Positions 12,201 through 20,546 of a stretch of DNA of 64,000 nucleotides are shown one piece after another. The stretch covers positions 34,740,807 to 34,804,806 of the forward strand of contig OZ024896.1 of assembly GCA_964017195.1 (NCBI GenBank), in the 5' to 3' direction. The translations under genes were made by a program, and so were the position numbers. Below the pieces are notes generated by a model, which searched no databases, had not been told where the DNA came from, and saw only the letters and a program-made list of their open reading frames with translations. Each line of letters starts with the position of its first letter. Within the stretch, counting starts at the first letter, position 1. Origin of the DNA: Siderastrea radians (taxonomy: Eukaryota > Cnidaria > Anthozoa > Scleractinia > Rhizangiidae).

Positions 12201-15200
12201 ATATTTTTAGCTTGTCCTTCTGGCCGGTAGGATCTGGTTTTGTTAAGAAAAACCTATCGCCCAGAAGGACAGTCTTTATTTTTCAAGCAGTTGGCTCCAC
12301 ATAAAGCCACAGCTTGGCTGGAAACACAGTTTTGCTTATCCCTCAAGATTAAGACAAGCACTATTTTAGAATATGTGGAAATGAATATTCTTATGTTTTC
12401 ATTTGCTGTCCTTCTGGCTAGTAGAATTTTATTTTGTTGAGGGAGAATTCATTCTTTACATTTGTTTTTTACAGATATAGACACATGTACAGCTTGGTTT
12501 ACTCATAATACACTGTTATTTCAGTTGAGTACCATTTTCAATTTCCAAAATATACGAAAATATGTCAGTCAAAGTCTTCTTTGAAGGAGCTGTTGTTTCA
12601 GCTGTCTGCACAGTGAAGGCATTTCAGTCTAAGACTAAAAGAATAGAACAGATTTTGTCAATGAACAAGAATGTCAGAAGTGGATACCTATGATGTGTGG
12701 ATGCTTACTTGAGGGTTTACATACTTGGAGGTGGATTTATCTGCAGCAGTTTTTTTGTGTGGAAAATTTCACATGTGCTAAAGTGACAGGCACATGCTGC
12801 AAATGAATCCACTCTCTTATGATTAGATAGAAATGTAAGATATCCATGTATCCAGACATTCAGTTAAAGAAAAAGAAACAGAAGCAGGTTTAAAAGTCAA
12901 CATGCTACAAGCAATTGCAAAAAAACTTGAGACAGAGGCTATATTTCAGGTCATTTGTGACACTCTCATAGTCTCTAAACATTTACCCCCTTCCTCCCTT
13001 ATCAATGCTGTTATGGATTTCGTAATGACATTCAAAGTAACAAGCAACAACATTGAAAGAGGGAGGGGGGGTTAGAAATGTAATTAAGTTTTCAATTTGC
13101 TTTCAGGAGTGCATTTTTAGATGGAAATCCATTTCAGCAGAGTATATCAACAATTTTGCAACTTTGCAACTGCCTGTAGAAGTACAGTAATAATAGTAAT
13201 ATAAAATAAGAATGTTACTGTCATGATGTGATTCTATTTGAAGAGTTTTGCCTGACATTAGGTGATTTTAGTTTTCCCCACTATATCTTGAATCACACTA
13301 GACTGCAGAGCTAGAATGTGTTTTATGTTGATCTAATAATCCTTTGACTAATACAAGTTTCAACCCATAACACTTGTCACAGCTGTATTGCGACCCTATA
13401 TGTCTGTGAAAGTGTGTCATTGTGTTAGTATGTGCTACATGGCCATCATGTAATTTGTTACATACCTGATGAAAACCTGGCTTCTTTCCCTTGCTTAGGT
13501 TCTCTACAAACTTTCTAACACACAATTAATGGAATTATAGTCATGAGTGTATGGAAAATGACTTATCTGTTCTTTCACAGTAGACTACAACAGGTGTTAA
13601 GACAAAGAAACACTAATTTGCCAACCTTACTGTAAATTTTTTATCATCTACCAAACTGAATAGCGTTATTTTTTTAATTTAAACATGAGGTGATAATGGC
13701 AGTTTTTTTTTTTAAGAAAAGAAGATTTATAAAACCAATCATAGTGTCTGTCCATGATGAAGTCAAATTATGTCAAGAAAATGACAATTTCTGCAAGATG
13801 GTTTTATTTATTGTGAAGGGCATAAAAGGTGTAAGAGAAATGAAGAAAAATAGCACCGGATCGAAAAAGGAGCCAAAACATCCTTTAGTAACCATTTCAA
13901 TTGAATTTTTGTCCTCCTGATAAACTGGCACATAATACCTTTGGGAAAAGCAGTTTGTAACGTGTGCAGTGTAACAAGATAAACAAAAAGGCAAAAATAT
14001 GACCTAGTCCAACACCAAACATTCTTATTTTCTCACTTTATTTTTATGAAAACAGTTTCACTGCCAACAAGTAAGCATACCAAAGACAAAATTTACTGTA
14101 CAGCTTTCATTATAGAGTTATTAAACAAAAACATTTTCAAACTGAACAATAAAATTGCAGGCCATATTGTTTTCAAATCATGACATGCACATAACCCTAC
14201 AAGTCAAGGCTGAAGCCAACTGCTTGAAATATAGATACTGTCCTCCTGGGTGGTAGGTTTTCCTTAACAAAGCAAAATACTACCAGCCAGAGGGACAAGA
14301 CATAAACAAAATTAATGCTCACTCCTAGCAACTCTACATAGTGCTTTTCCGAATAAGAATAAACAACAATCTGGAGGCAACTGCTTGAAATGTGGACACT
14401 GTCCTTCTGAGCGGAAGGCTTTTCTTAACAAAACAATATTCTACCGGCCAGAAGGAAAGAAATGGTGCTAGTCTAAAGAGAAATAAACAACAGTGTGTTT
14501 CCAACCGAGCTGTGACTTCATCTGGAGCCAATTGCTTGACATATAGAGGCTGTCCTTCTGGGCGGTAGGTTTTGCAAAACAAAACAAGATCCTACCGGCC
14601 AGAAGGGCAAGATGTAAAAACCTAAAAATATTCATGTCCAGAAATTCAAAACATTTAGTGCTAGTCTAAAGGGGAATAAACAAAACTGTGTTCCAACCAA
14701 GCTGTAACTTTATCAACAGTCAACTGGTTGAAATATAAAGACTGTCCTTCTGAGCGGTAGGTTTTTCAAAACAAAACAAGATCCTACCGGCCAGAAGGAC
14801 AAGACGTCCGGATTAGTCATTTGAATCCCCACAAGAAATGGATCATTCTTCTTACAGGAAAAAGAAAATAACTTTAACGGTTAAGTTGTTATTTGCATCA
14901 TAAAATTAAAAATACTTAGCTAAGTGCGCGTATATTTTCGAATTCAGTAACAAACTCATTGGATGCAAATTCCATAGTCAGCTTAGAGGCTTGATGTTCG
15001 GTAATCAGACTTCATCCAGTACGTTCCGATCGTGCAGGCTAAATGAAAACATACTTTTCATTTTCATAGAGCCATATCCTGAAAGTCAATTCAAGCACTT
15101 TGTCAAAGAAATCGACCGCCATATTGGAATTGACGAGACTATTCCGACGAACGCTCGGCTCGGATTCTCGGTCCTAGGACTGCTCGGCTGTCCTTCTGGA

Positions 15201-18200
15201 CGGTAGGATTTAGGCACAACCCTGAAGGGCAGTGATTTAAGTACAAACAAGACTGCAAGGTTGATCGTACTACGTGAAAAGTAGACTTTGCAAGACACCC
15301 ACACGACTAGAACCGATACAGGAGGATTGCAACCGCGGACAGCTGTTTCGTCCTTATTGAGACTCATCAGCGCGGTGTAGCAAATATAAATAACGCCAGC
15401 TCAGAGAGCCAACGCAAATATATTTTCCAACCCGTACCCTGTATCAAGTTCCGTACTTTGAACTCACCCGTCCCCCGAATCACGATACAGGGTACGGGTT
15501 GGAAAATATATTTGCGTTGGCTCTCTGAGCTGGCGTTATTTATATTTGCTACACCGCGCTGATGAGTCTCAATAAGGACGAAACAGCTGTCCGCGGTTGC
15601 AATCCTCCTGTATCGGTTCTAGTCGTGTGGGTGTCTTGCAAAGTCTACTTTTCACGTAGTACGATCAGCCTTGCAGTCTTGTTTGTAATTTCATTTTATT
15701 TGCTGATCAGATCTCTCAGCAGATCCTACGAATTACAGCATTATCGTTTGCGGTCCCTTGCTGTTTTAGTCTCAGTGATTTAAGACAGGGTGGTAAAGGG
15801 GGGGGGGGGGGAGGGCGGTCTCAATCACGAATCACGGGCCCATTTTCATTCAAATCACGAATCACCCACGTTTTTTGAACCATTTCACGAATCACGTATT
15901 TAACATATTCCATTGCACAAAAATTATCAGTAATTGGCTAATCAATTTGCTTTGCGTTTAGTTTTCAATAACGGGAGATACAAGTACGAAAAAAGGGCCC
16001 TAAACCTTTGCTAGACGCAATGTCAGTCAGACCTGTAAACTGAATTAAATGCTGCTTGAAATTGCACAACTCTTCATGATCCCTTTCGGATAGCGGAACA
16101 TTAAACTTTTGTTTATGCAGTGCCTGGTTGGAGGTTTGCCCAGACTCCGTTGCCAGGAAGAATGGCACCAGAACTCTAACTGTTTTAGCCATAATGTTGT
16201 CGCACTTCACTCGTACTCGCTGAGCTCTGAACAGAGGTCTGAAGACAGGTAGACATGTGTAGAGTTAATGAGTTAATGTCTGACTTATGGCATGTTACAG
16301 AAACGGATCAACAACGTTCATCACGTCTATTTATTTATTTATTGTTGTACTTGCTCACTATTGTAATTAGATTTATTTAATTAGTAACTAATTTAGTTTC
16401 GCTTTTCACGAATATTTCCGGATGCAATCACGAATCGCGGTCTTTAAAATAAGGAGATCACGTGACACGCTAAACCGCAAATTCACGGATCACGGCAATA
16501 TTTGAGCTGCTTTCACGTGTTACGCGCTAATTATTGCTCAAATCACGTTTCAGGCATAAACCCTTTACCACCCTGTTAAGAAGAATTACGGTATGCTAGG
16601 ACTGATACTTTCAAGTTTAACTTTTTTAATAGGATTGTTGATATGTGTAATGTGTTACCACTGTCCGTTCGTCAAGCATCAAGTGTTTCTGGTTTCAAGA
16701 GGGAGTAAGAGACTTCTTATCTTCGAGAAGTGAGTAGTTATTACTATTTTTTTTGTCAATATTGATATTTTGTAATTTTTTCTTCATGTCTTTTTTTCGT
16801 CTTTTAAGGTGGTCTGCTTTGTATGGGGTGTATGACTATTTTGCTGACCGTCCTTATGACACACACTGTATTTGATCTAGAGTCTTTTCTTTTACCGTTT
16901 CATGCCATAAATTTGTAATAAAGTAAAGTATGAAAAATAGTTTCCGAGAAACTGAGAGCTGACTTCCGGTCAAGGGTCCTCGTGCTCAGTCGCAAGCGGC
17001 TAAGAGGGCCAAGCGGCTCTGGGGACGAGAATGATCGACTTCCGGTGAGCTGAATAGAAGCTGTATTTGCAGAGAATGCATGGAGAAGAAATGGACAAAA
17101 CCTGTACAAAGCACGTACAGAGCCGTTATTTTTTGTTCAGAGTCCTTTTTTGTGACATTCTTCCTAGTATTCTTGTTTCTATTTTCGGTGTGGCTGTGCA
17201 GAGCAGGTGGGGTCTTCTCGTCAAAAAGTTAAGAATTCAAATTCTACTTGAGGACACTACTGAACTGACTGATTGATATTAAGCAGAACATTACACTCTG
17301 CAGAATGTCACCCAGGGATAATACCCAGGGTCTTCCTTTTGAAATAATGCTGCAGTCGATGTAGCAAACACAGGCGGAAATACAATGGTTGCATCAGCAC
17401 ACTTTTGGAGGGCCTGTGGTGCTGTATACAAAATACTCGCGGGCAACGATGACCTTTACAGGCGGCGTAGCCTGCGAGCAGGCTCTCTATTCGGGGGGCA
17501 ACGCAACGTGAATTATTTTCTTACGTGAATTATTTTCTTCGAGAGCGCCGAAGGCGCGAGTTTCGGCGAGCGAAGCGAGCCCGCGGTGAAGATTGAGAGC
17601 CTGCACGTATCCCATTGAATTTTGAATCCGGCGCGTTCGTCCACGAACGCAGCACTCTGATTGGTCAAAAATGACAGGCGCAATTAATATGAGTAATTAA
17701 TATGCATATGGCTCAATTAATATGCATAAGTTCCTAATTTTTCGGGCGCAAGAATTACACACACGGCTCGACAAAGAAGACAATTTTACGAAATAAATAC
17801 CAATGTTTTCGCACATCGTCGCCAATACTTGTCCGCGACTTCCATCGCGATTTGAAACTTCAAATAGATTTTCCGTGGACATTCGATCCGATTTTCCAGT
17901 TCCATATTTCACCAAAAAACTACAACTGCAGATACGGCAATGTCCACTTGCTTTGTTGACAACTTTTTTCGGAGTTGAAACGCGTTCTTCCGATCCTTCC
18001 ATGAAGAGCCACAAAGATCTAGACGAAATCCCGGGAAAACTTCCACGTGCATCTTTCTGTCATGTTTGTTTATATTTTTCTCGTTCCCTATTGGCTAGTT
18101 ATTTGACACCCGAAGCGTGGCGAGTTGTCAACAAGTTGTCACATTTCGAGGGGCCGGAATTGAAATTCAATGACTCACGTGCAGGCTCTCGTTTTTCACC

Positions 18201-19099
18201 GCGGGCTCGCTTCGCTCGCCTTCACTTCGTTCGCCGAAACTCGCGCCTTCGGCGCTCTCAAAGAAAATAATTCACGTTGCCCCCCCCGAATAGAGAGCCT
18301 GCTCGCAGGCTACAGGCGGCGAAAATCACCGGTTGCCCGCCAAAAAGGAAAACCCTGCATACTGGTAGAAGTTCACCACCCAGGTATAATAGTATACATG
18401 GATACCGGCAGATTTAGGATACAGAAACTCCTCTTCATGATCTCATGATTTACTATGACAAACATACCAAATTGTCGCGGGGAGATGGCAGGAGAGGGTG
18501 TAGTGATGGACTGACATGTCAATCAGGGGGAATAGTGATACTTTAAGCTAATCCTTATAGAAACCAGGGAAAAACATTGACCATGTAGGTTGGCCATTAA
18601 ACCCAGTGTGCTGGCTTTACTTTCATTGATGAAACAGGATAATTTAGAGTTAATACAACAATTCCACGAGTGCTTGTTGGGTGTGAGGCAATTTATTAAT
18701 AACAGAAAAGGCACTGAGTGGGTTATAATCACCTCATTTTCAAAGGAAAACCAAGTGGAATTATTGTTCTATGAAATTCTCAACCTCAGTAACTTTGCTG
18801 AAGTTTCTTCCCAGATTTTTGGACCAAACTTTAGCCTAGCAGCAAAACCCTTTGAATGCTTCGGCTCTTGAAGTGGTATTGCATCTGATAATTTGCCTTT
18901 TAAGGCAAACTGCAGGGCTATCTTGCTGATAACCCGTCTGCTGAACCAACCTGAAAGCTAAAAATGCAAATTTTAAAGCCTGAGAATTGAATAATTTGTG
19001 ATAACTTACTTTCAAGACTGCAGCTGTAGTCTCAACAACTGGCTGCGAACTCAGTTTTGGGTCTTGTAATACATCATGACTGCTCTTCATTTTCAGTGT
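217..19099 (-). CDS. CWC27: CWC27 (SDCCAG10) copy 1, two exons visible, runs off the left edge
   Basis: Spliceosome-associated CWC27-like protein. Two minus-strand exons are visible. Exon a (19010-19099, 90 bp, phase 0) follows an acceptor ending tttccag, precedes a GTAAGT donor, and encodes KSSHDVLQDPKLSSQPVVE. This matches the CWC27 linker after the cyclophilin domain (human KSSHDLLKDDPHLSSVPVVE, from memory). Exon b (217-270, 54 bp, phase 0) encodes EKRKQSEPADSDDDSDEE between a tttttcag acceptor and a GTACTC donor. The remaining exons would lie left of the window. The 18.7-kb intron contains protease gene 1A, pseudogene 2A and several transposons on the same strand. No cyclophilin exon was found between exon a and the neighbouring gene copy ending at 24.66 kb, so this copy may be 5'-truncated. 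Identity is well supported; whether it is expressed is unknown. Confidence 0.72.
1413..1485 (-). repeat. tRNA-derived repeat (SINE-like head), unit A
   Basis: On the minus strand a tRNA-shaped sequence starts GGCTTGATAGTTCAGTTGG, a good pol III A box, and has a weak B box (GGATTCAAACCC). The anticodon arm is irregular (8-nt loop) and the acceptor stem pairs poorly, so it is a tRNA-derived repeat or pseudogene, not a working tRNA. Related copies lie at 7132-7201, 33357-33429, 39049-39118 and 59578-59653. Confidence 0.55.
1508..1579 (+). repeat. tRNA-derived repeat, plus strand, partner of 1413-1485
   Basis: A 72-nt tRNA-like sequence with pairing ends GGCTTG/CAAGCC, an A-box-like TCAGCTCACTTGG and a clean B box GGTTCGAATCC. 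The anticodon arm does not fold properly. It lies 22 bp from the minus-strand tRNA-like copy, giving a head-to-head pair that is conserved in units B and C. Confidence 0.5.
3016..5529 (-). CDS. Protease 1A: five-repeat protein with trypsin-like serine protease domain
   Basis: An intronless 837-codon gene of unknown function. There is no signal peptide or membrane segment, so it is probably intracellular. Residues about 15-560 hold five degenerate repeats of about 95-125 residues. Each has a Y-S-x3-A-E-x-R-V-R-D-C-F/Y element followed by Y-N/D-I-F/V-D/E-I-H/K-x-A (cores near 91-100, 182-191, 310-319, 404-411 and 507-515) and ends in a charged helix (E-x2-E/K-A-T). Residues 565-735 form a trypsin-like domain of HtrA/FAM111 or Trypsin_2 type: His581 in TNKHVI, Asp616 in DLALLY, Ser693 in GTSGGP. 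Thr replaces the usual Asn or Asp before Ser. A conserved tail (760-837) follows. The start is supported by paralogs that begin at the same point and by an upstream in-frame stop at 5581-5583. It is nested in the same-strand CWC27 intron. A role as repeat-sensor plus protease is inference. Confidence 0.88.
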   Translation of the reverse strand: MYVNGDLLGDEGRKALDACVKVKIYGRPENLPKDDWITALEKLDKCYAGYVPTPDWMYLLPTNPRLLNDRLCHLMLPTEWDEDGNPHREKIFDIIEIHEALVNFDEMPYVERCPKGTDELKELIDKRRADVERECQEATANPDARIQYSWLVAQRRVRDCFAGSFAGDSLLVQLKRDPSEPYNIVDIHDAVVHWNEKSFFQFKCSACAVYFARSEEERRLYLEPRYGFHPEDKFWWKKHTAERDDVEREFKEATSTTDKVIKEYSRDEAELRVKNCYGYGDRNSFKFYVLDGTPILPIKRDDSGKVDQTYNIFDIHEALQQLDKRKLLQKYPDEGPGSDELRKSIEANNFRVKQEYEKATSYRYSHSKAEKGVRDCFVDALPKEKVIFPAEEDETKEPCSNKTYDIFDIHRRLLYFDENERNVTRKRLKCPDPSDVTEPEKAAKMQRDAVTKEYERAKSRLLEYSLNEAEHRVRDCFAGTILRRPGDTDIFPTKEEESGIPKTQQTYDIFEIKNAIDQFDEKKLRDRYLDEKDPESKKKNRSADEQRAEIERKYAEATKKVEIEHGSGFIVHDHFIITNKHVIEDALCDETKEIYISNEAIGELPCKVIYYDAGKDLALLYCQKLNLKQNGIFPMQMSNQPLLPGMQIFSFGYPMSHTDERALFVNGHVSGSKKTYSGHTMIVLNCSLNSGTSGGPILCWVSGQLKVVGVAMQKHFKEILTLEERAKIEKIRESLQTSTIPSVPDDAIERASRDPGPDPCQTPMFLLTLKLYDALETHSQFNLSNALPGQYVIEFIKETIRTNKGESKQELEEVVKWSADCVNILPSGHCSTCKCCV
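7132..7201 (-). repeat. tRNA-derived repeat, second copy in unit A
   Basis: The minus strand reads GGCTTGATAGCTTAGTTGG (A box) with a B-box-like segment near the other end. It corresponds to 1413-1485 at the 5.7-kb period, so the repeat was present before the protease module duplicated. Confidence 0.5.
7822..7930. repeat. Small inverted-repeat element
   Basis: Imperfect terminal inverted repeats (GAAAAGTTTCAT against ATGAAACTTTTC, with TTATG/GCATAA ends) enclose about 60 bp. It looks like a short MITE. The same element is at 39748-39857 in unit B. Confidence 0.4.
8827..11226 (-). pseudogene. Protease 2A pseudogene (repeat plus trypsin-like family)
   Basis: A paralog of protease 1A, 5.7 kb away on the same strand, with at least four disabling changes relative to intact copies. 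There is a CGA-to-TGA stop at 10777-10779 in the PDARIQYS segment; a 1-bp deletion near 10512; an 87-bp in-frame deletion near 9953 that removes the start of repeat 5 (present in unit B); and a 4-bp insertion near 9660, just before the catalytic His. The His, Asp (DLALLY) and Ser (GNSGGP) motifs are still readable in separate frames. The start (MVNRVMHTNCDVLGDEG) aligns with gene 1. Because intact paralogs are intronless, hiding these lesions by splicing is unlikely. The lesions differ from those in 2B, so the two copies decayed separately, or at least accumulated most damage after the large duplication. Confidence 0.85.
11227..11441. promoter_or_regulatory. 5' flank of pseudogene 2A
   Basis: About 215 bp, conserved in unit B (43635-43860). 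It is the presumed old promoter side of gene 2. No specific element is recognised. It ends at the target duplication of the foldback transposon. Confidence 0.3.
11451..15221. mobile_element. 3.77-kb foldback DNA transposon, Mutator-like, unit A only
   Basis: Absent from unit B. It is flanked by a perfect 9-bp target duplication CTGAAGGGC (11442-11450 and 15222-15230); both ends read GGTTGTGCC inward. Long inverted arms (about 11451-12450 and 14215-15221) contain three or more ~185-bp subterminal repeats each. Every repeat carries a hairpin made of GTCCTTCTGGCCGGTAGG and its near complement. The left end has a short duplication of GGTTGTGCC and lacks 14 bp present in the right arm. The ~1.75-kb centre (12450-14200) has only short reading frames and no transposase I can recognise, so the element is non-autonomous. 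The 9-bp duplication suggests a Mutator-like family. Confidence 0.8.
15333..15375 (-). ncRNA. Hammerhead ribozyme, type I, minus strand
   Basis: Mirror copy of the ribozyme at 15554-15596. It carries CTGATGA, GAAA and a GTC cleavage triplet, with stem I CCGCG/CGCGG. Confidence 0.82.
15554..15596 (+). ncRNA. Hammerhead ribozyme, type I, plus strand
   Basis: All conserved core parts are present in order. Stem I is CCGCG (15554-15558) with CGCGG (15592-15596). The CTGATGA box is at 15559-15565. Stem II is GTC/GAC with an 8-nt loop. GAAA is at 15580-15583, stem III is CAG/CTG with no loop, and the cleavage triplet GTC is at 15589-15591. A minimal palindromic stem III is typical of metazoan retroelement hammerheads, which are thought to work best as dimers. 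Confidence 0.85.
15786..16575. mobile_element. ~790-bp non-autonomous DNA transposon (CAGGGTGGTAAAGGG ends), unit A
   Basis: Inverted ends CAGGGTGGTAAAGGG / CCCTTTACCACCCTG, with a G-run just inside the left end and internal repeats of the type ATCACGAATCACG. Possible TTAAGA target repeats flank it, one imperfect, so superfamily is open. An 81-codon minus reading frame (15965-16210) is kept in both copies but resembles no known protein. Shared with unit B (43877-44659), so it inserted before the large duplication. Confidence 0.65.
16576..17458. other. CWC27 intron, no gene seen
   Basis: Single-copy-looking intronic sequence shared with unit B. Around 16975-17030 is a segment (GGCTCTGGGGACGAGAATG) related to the one at 22875-22945 in opposite orientation, probably an old short repeat. 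Confidence 0.4.
17468..18312. mobile_element. 845-bp Mutator-like element carrying a gene-like ORF, unit A only
   Basis: Inserted in unit A with a perfect 9-bp target duplication CAGGCGGCG (17459-17467 and 18313-18321); the empty site is in unit B near 45545. Long inverted repeats begin TAGCCTGCGAGCAGGCTCTC and include a CG-rich stretch; the arms span roughly 120-140 bp at each end. The interior (17697-18014, minus) holds a 105-codon reading frame that is not terminal-repeat sequence. The size, 9-bp duplication and internal gene-like piece resemble Pack-MULEs. Confidence 0.75.
17697..18014 (-). pseudogene. Captured Cys-rich (zinc-finger-like) gene fragment inside the Mutator-like element
   Basis: A 105-codon frame with HCRICSCSF near the N-terminus and CNSCARKIRNL near the C-terminus. 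The spacing of two CxxC pairs about 60 residues apart suggests a ZAD-like treble-clef zinc finger. Similar Cys-pair domains occur at the start of many cnidarian uncharacterised proteins (recalled, not checked). Probably an exon fragment taken up by the transposon; expression is unknown. Confidence 0.45.
18322..19009. other. CWC27 intron just 3' of exon a, no gene seen
   Basis: Conserved in unit B. A 93-codon plus-strand frame (18590-18871, and 45840-46121 in B) stays open in both copies, but it starts at TTG, matches nothing I know and shows no splice context. Confidence 0.35.
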
Positions 19100-19159
19100 C
19101 TGGAAACCAGTGATAACAGAAAACTACCCAGTTAAGGATGGTGCCTCCTGATACATATG

Positions 19160-19449
19160 TATTTTTGCAAAGGTTATGACTATGGGGAAAAAAGTAGATC
19201 TTAGCAAGGGTTATTGGAATCCAAAAAGAAAAATGTGGGTAGCCACCCGGCATTTTTCAGAGATAATCAAACAACCATAAACCTAAAAAAGCATTAAAAT
19301 ACAAAGAATGTATGGCAATTTCTTTCCAAATTTTAACTTTTAAAATTTTCTCTGAAAAATGCACGATTACCCTCTATTTTCTTTTTGGATTCTGATAGCC
19401 CTCACTAAGATCTGCTTTTTCCACATAGTCATAAACCGCGCAAAAATAT
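19160..19449. repeat. Foldback MITE with ~100-bp inverted arms, unit A
   Basis: Left arm (TATTTTTGCAAAGGTTATG, then GACTATG.. ATCCAAAAAGAAAA) is the imperfect reverse complement of the right arm (TTTTCTTTTTGGAT .. CATAGTCATAAACCGCGC). No transposase. A copy is at 46413-46679 in unit B, so it predates the big duplication. It lies 60 bp upstream of CWC27 exon a. Confidence 0.5.
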
Positions 19450-20009
19450 AAAGCAGCCTTTCTTCTCCCAATTTTGAGCAGGACTGAGGCGTGAACAAAA
19501 CTACAGACCTAGACTACAATTAATGAAATAAAAGAGTTTTGTTCATCCATAATTGTTCTTACTCTAGACATCTATTCTGTTACTCTTTTGATGAGCTTAA
19601 TCGTTTACGTTTTATACTTTCCCTCGATCAAAAGGGTCTCGCCGGAAAGAACACTCGGCAAAAACGTGCCTTCATCTGAACTCGTCTAAAGCAAAAAAGG
19701 CCAGGTTTTGAACCTGTACCCAAAACGTGGAAGACAAGTCTACCGAACCACACTTCTGCAAGTTATCAACTGGTCAATTGACAAAAAAAAGAAAGCAACT
19801 CACATAGTCATATTAACACCGCACGTGCGCCCTCATGTGCCACGCAAGTTGTCTCGTGGGAGACACCTGGTGGTGTGCTCTGCAAGACAGGTGTAATGAC
19901 GACTTCGAAGTGTATACCATTCTCATTCATTGCTTATGCCGCTCATTGACTCACGTGGTTAAGTTATTGGAAAAGATTGTGGCCGAGGCAATGAGCATAC
20001 TGCGTGTTA

Positions 20010-20020
20010 GTAGTAGTAGT

Positions 20021-20067
<47 letters not shown>

Positions 20068-20546
20068 TAGTAAACTTTATTTTAACACGGTAAATCCATT
20101 CAGGAGAGAAATTTATACAAATATTATTGAAAAGAGATAAAAACGCTAACTACACTAACTAATAAGCTAACTACTAGTTAAACCTGCTTTACAAGGATGC
20201 CGTGTATTGATGCCTTAACATTAATAAATGAGCTCGCTTTGGAAGGTGTGATTTTTTAATTTAGTTTTAAATTCTTTTAGAGAGTTTGATTGTTTTATAT
20301 CACGAGGCAAGCTATTCCATAACACAGCCCCGCTATGGCTAAAACTTCGTTTACAATAATTAGTGCGCGGCCGTGGTATTGATAGCTTACATTTATTATT
20401 TCTAAGACTGTAAGACAAAACCTCGTGACACGGAATAAACCGAGAACTTAAATAACCTGGAATCTGGTTGTGGATGGTGTTGTACATCATAATCGCTTTA
20501 CTAACTGCCCGTTGATGATTAAGTTTGCTCCAAATTCAATTTAAAT
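20010..20546 (-). mobile_element. LINE 3' end (L2/CR1-like) with microsatellite tail, unit A only
   Basis: Absent from unit B, where ACTGCGTGTTACGTC is continuous. On the minus strand, 20221-20490 encodes the C-terminus of a non-LTR reverse transcriptase ORF, with the tell-tale VLWNSLPRDIK and LKEFKTKLK motifs. The 3' tail is a (CTA/CTG)n microsatellite at 20010-20070. A short GTTA repeat borders it. Truncated at the 5' end and dead. Confidence 0.75.

Larger units (their letters stand above)
15241..15773. mobile_element. Penelope-like or retrozyme-like fragment with inverted arms, unit A only
   Basis: Flanked by a 10-bp direct repeat AGTGATTTAA (15231-15240 and 15774-15783) and absent from unit B. 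Two nearly perfect 204-nt inverted arms (15242-15445 and 15484-15687) surround a 38-nt spacer, and an 86-bp tail follows the right arm. Each arm contains a complete hammerhead ribozyme core. Hammerheads in inverted terminal repeats are known from Penelope-like retroelements and related retrozymes; assignment here is inference because no reverse transcriptase is present. Short reading frames across the arms (for example 15562-15783) read through the ribozyme and are probably not genes. Confidence 0.72.

Noticed and set aside
13298..13525. Possible transposase piece in the centre of the foldback element
   Set aside because: Short frames with scattered Cys and His but no catalytic motif; could not be linked to any transposase family.
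15562..15783. A 73-codon frame starting MSLNKDETAV
   Set aside because: It reads through the hammerhead ribozyme arm and is mirrored on the other strand; a by-product of the inverted repeat.
18590..18871. A 93-codon plus-strand frame kept in both units
   Set aside because: Starts at TTG, and has no splice sites or homology I can name. Several of the few A-B changes alter residues.
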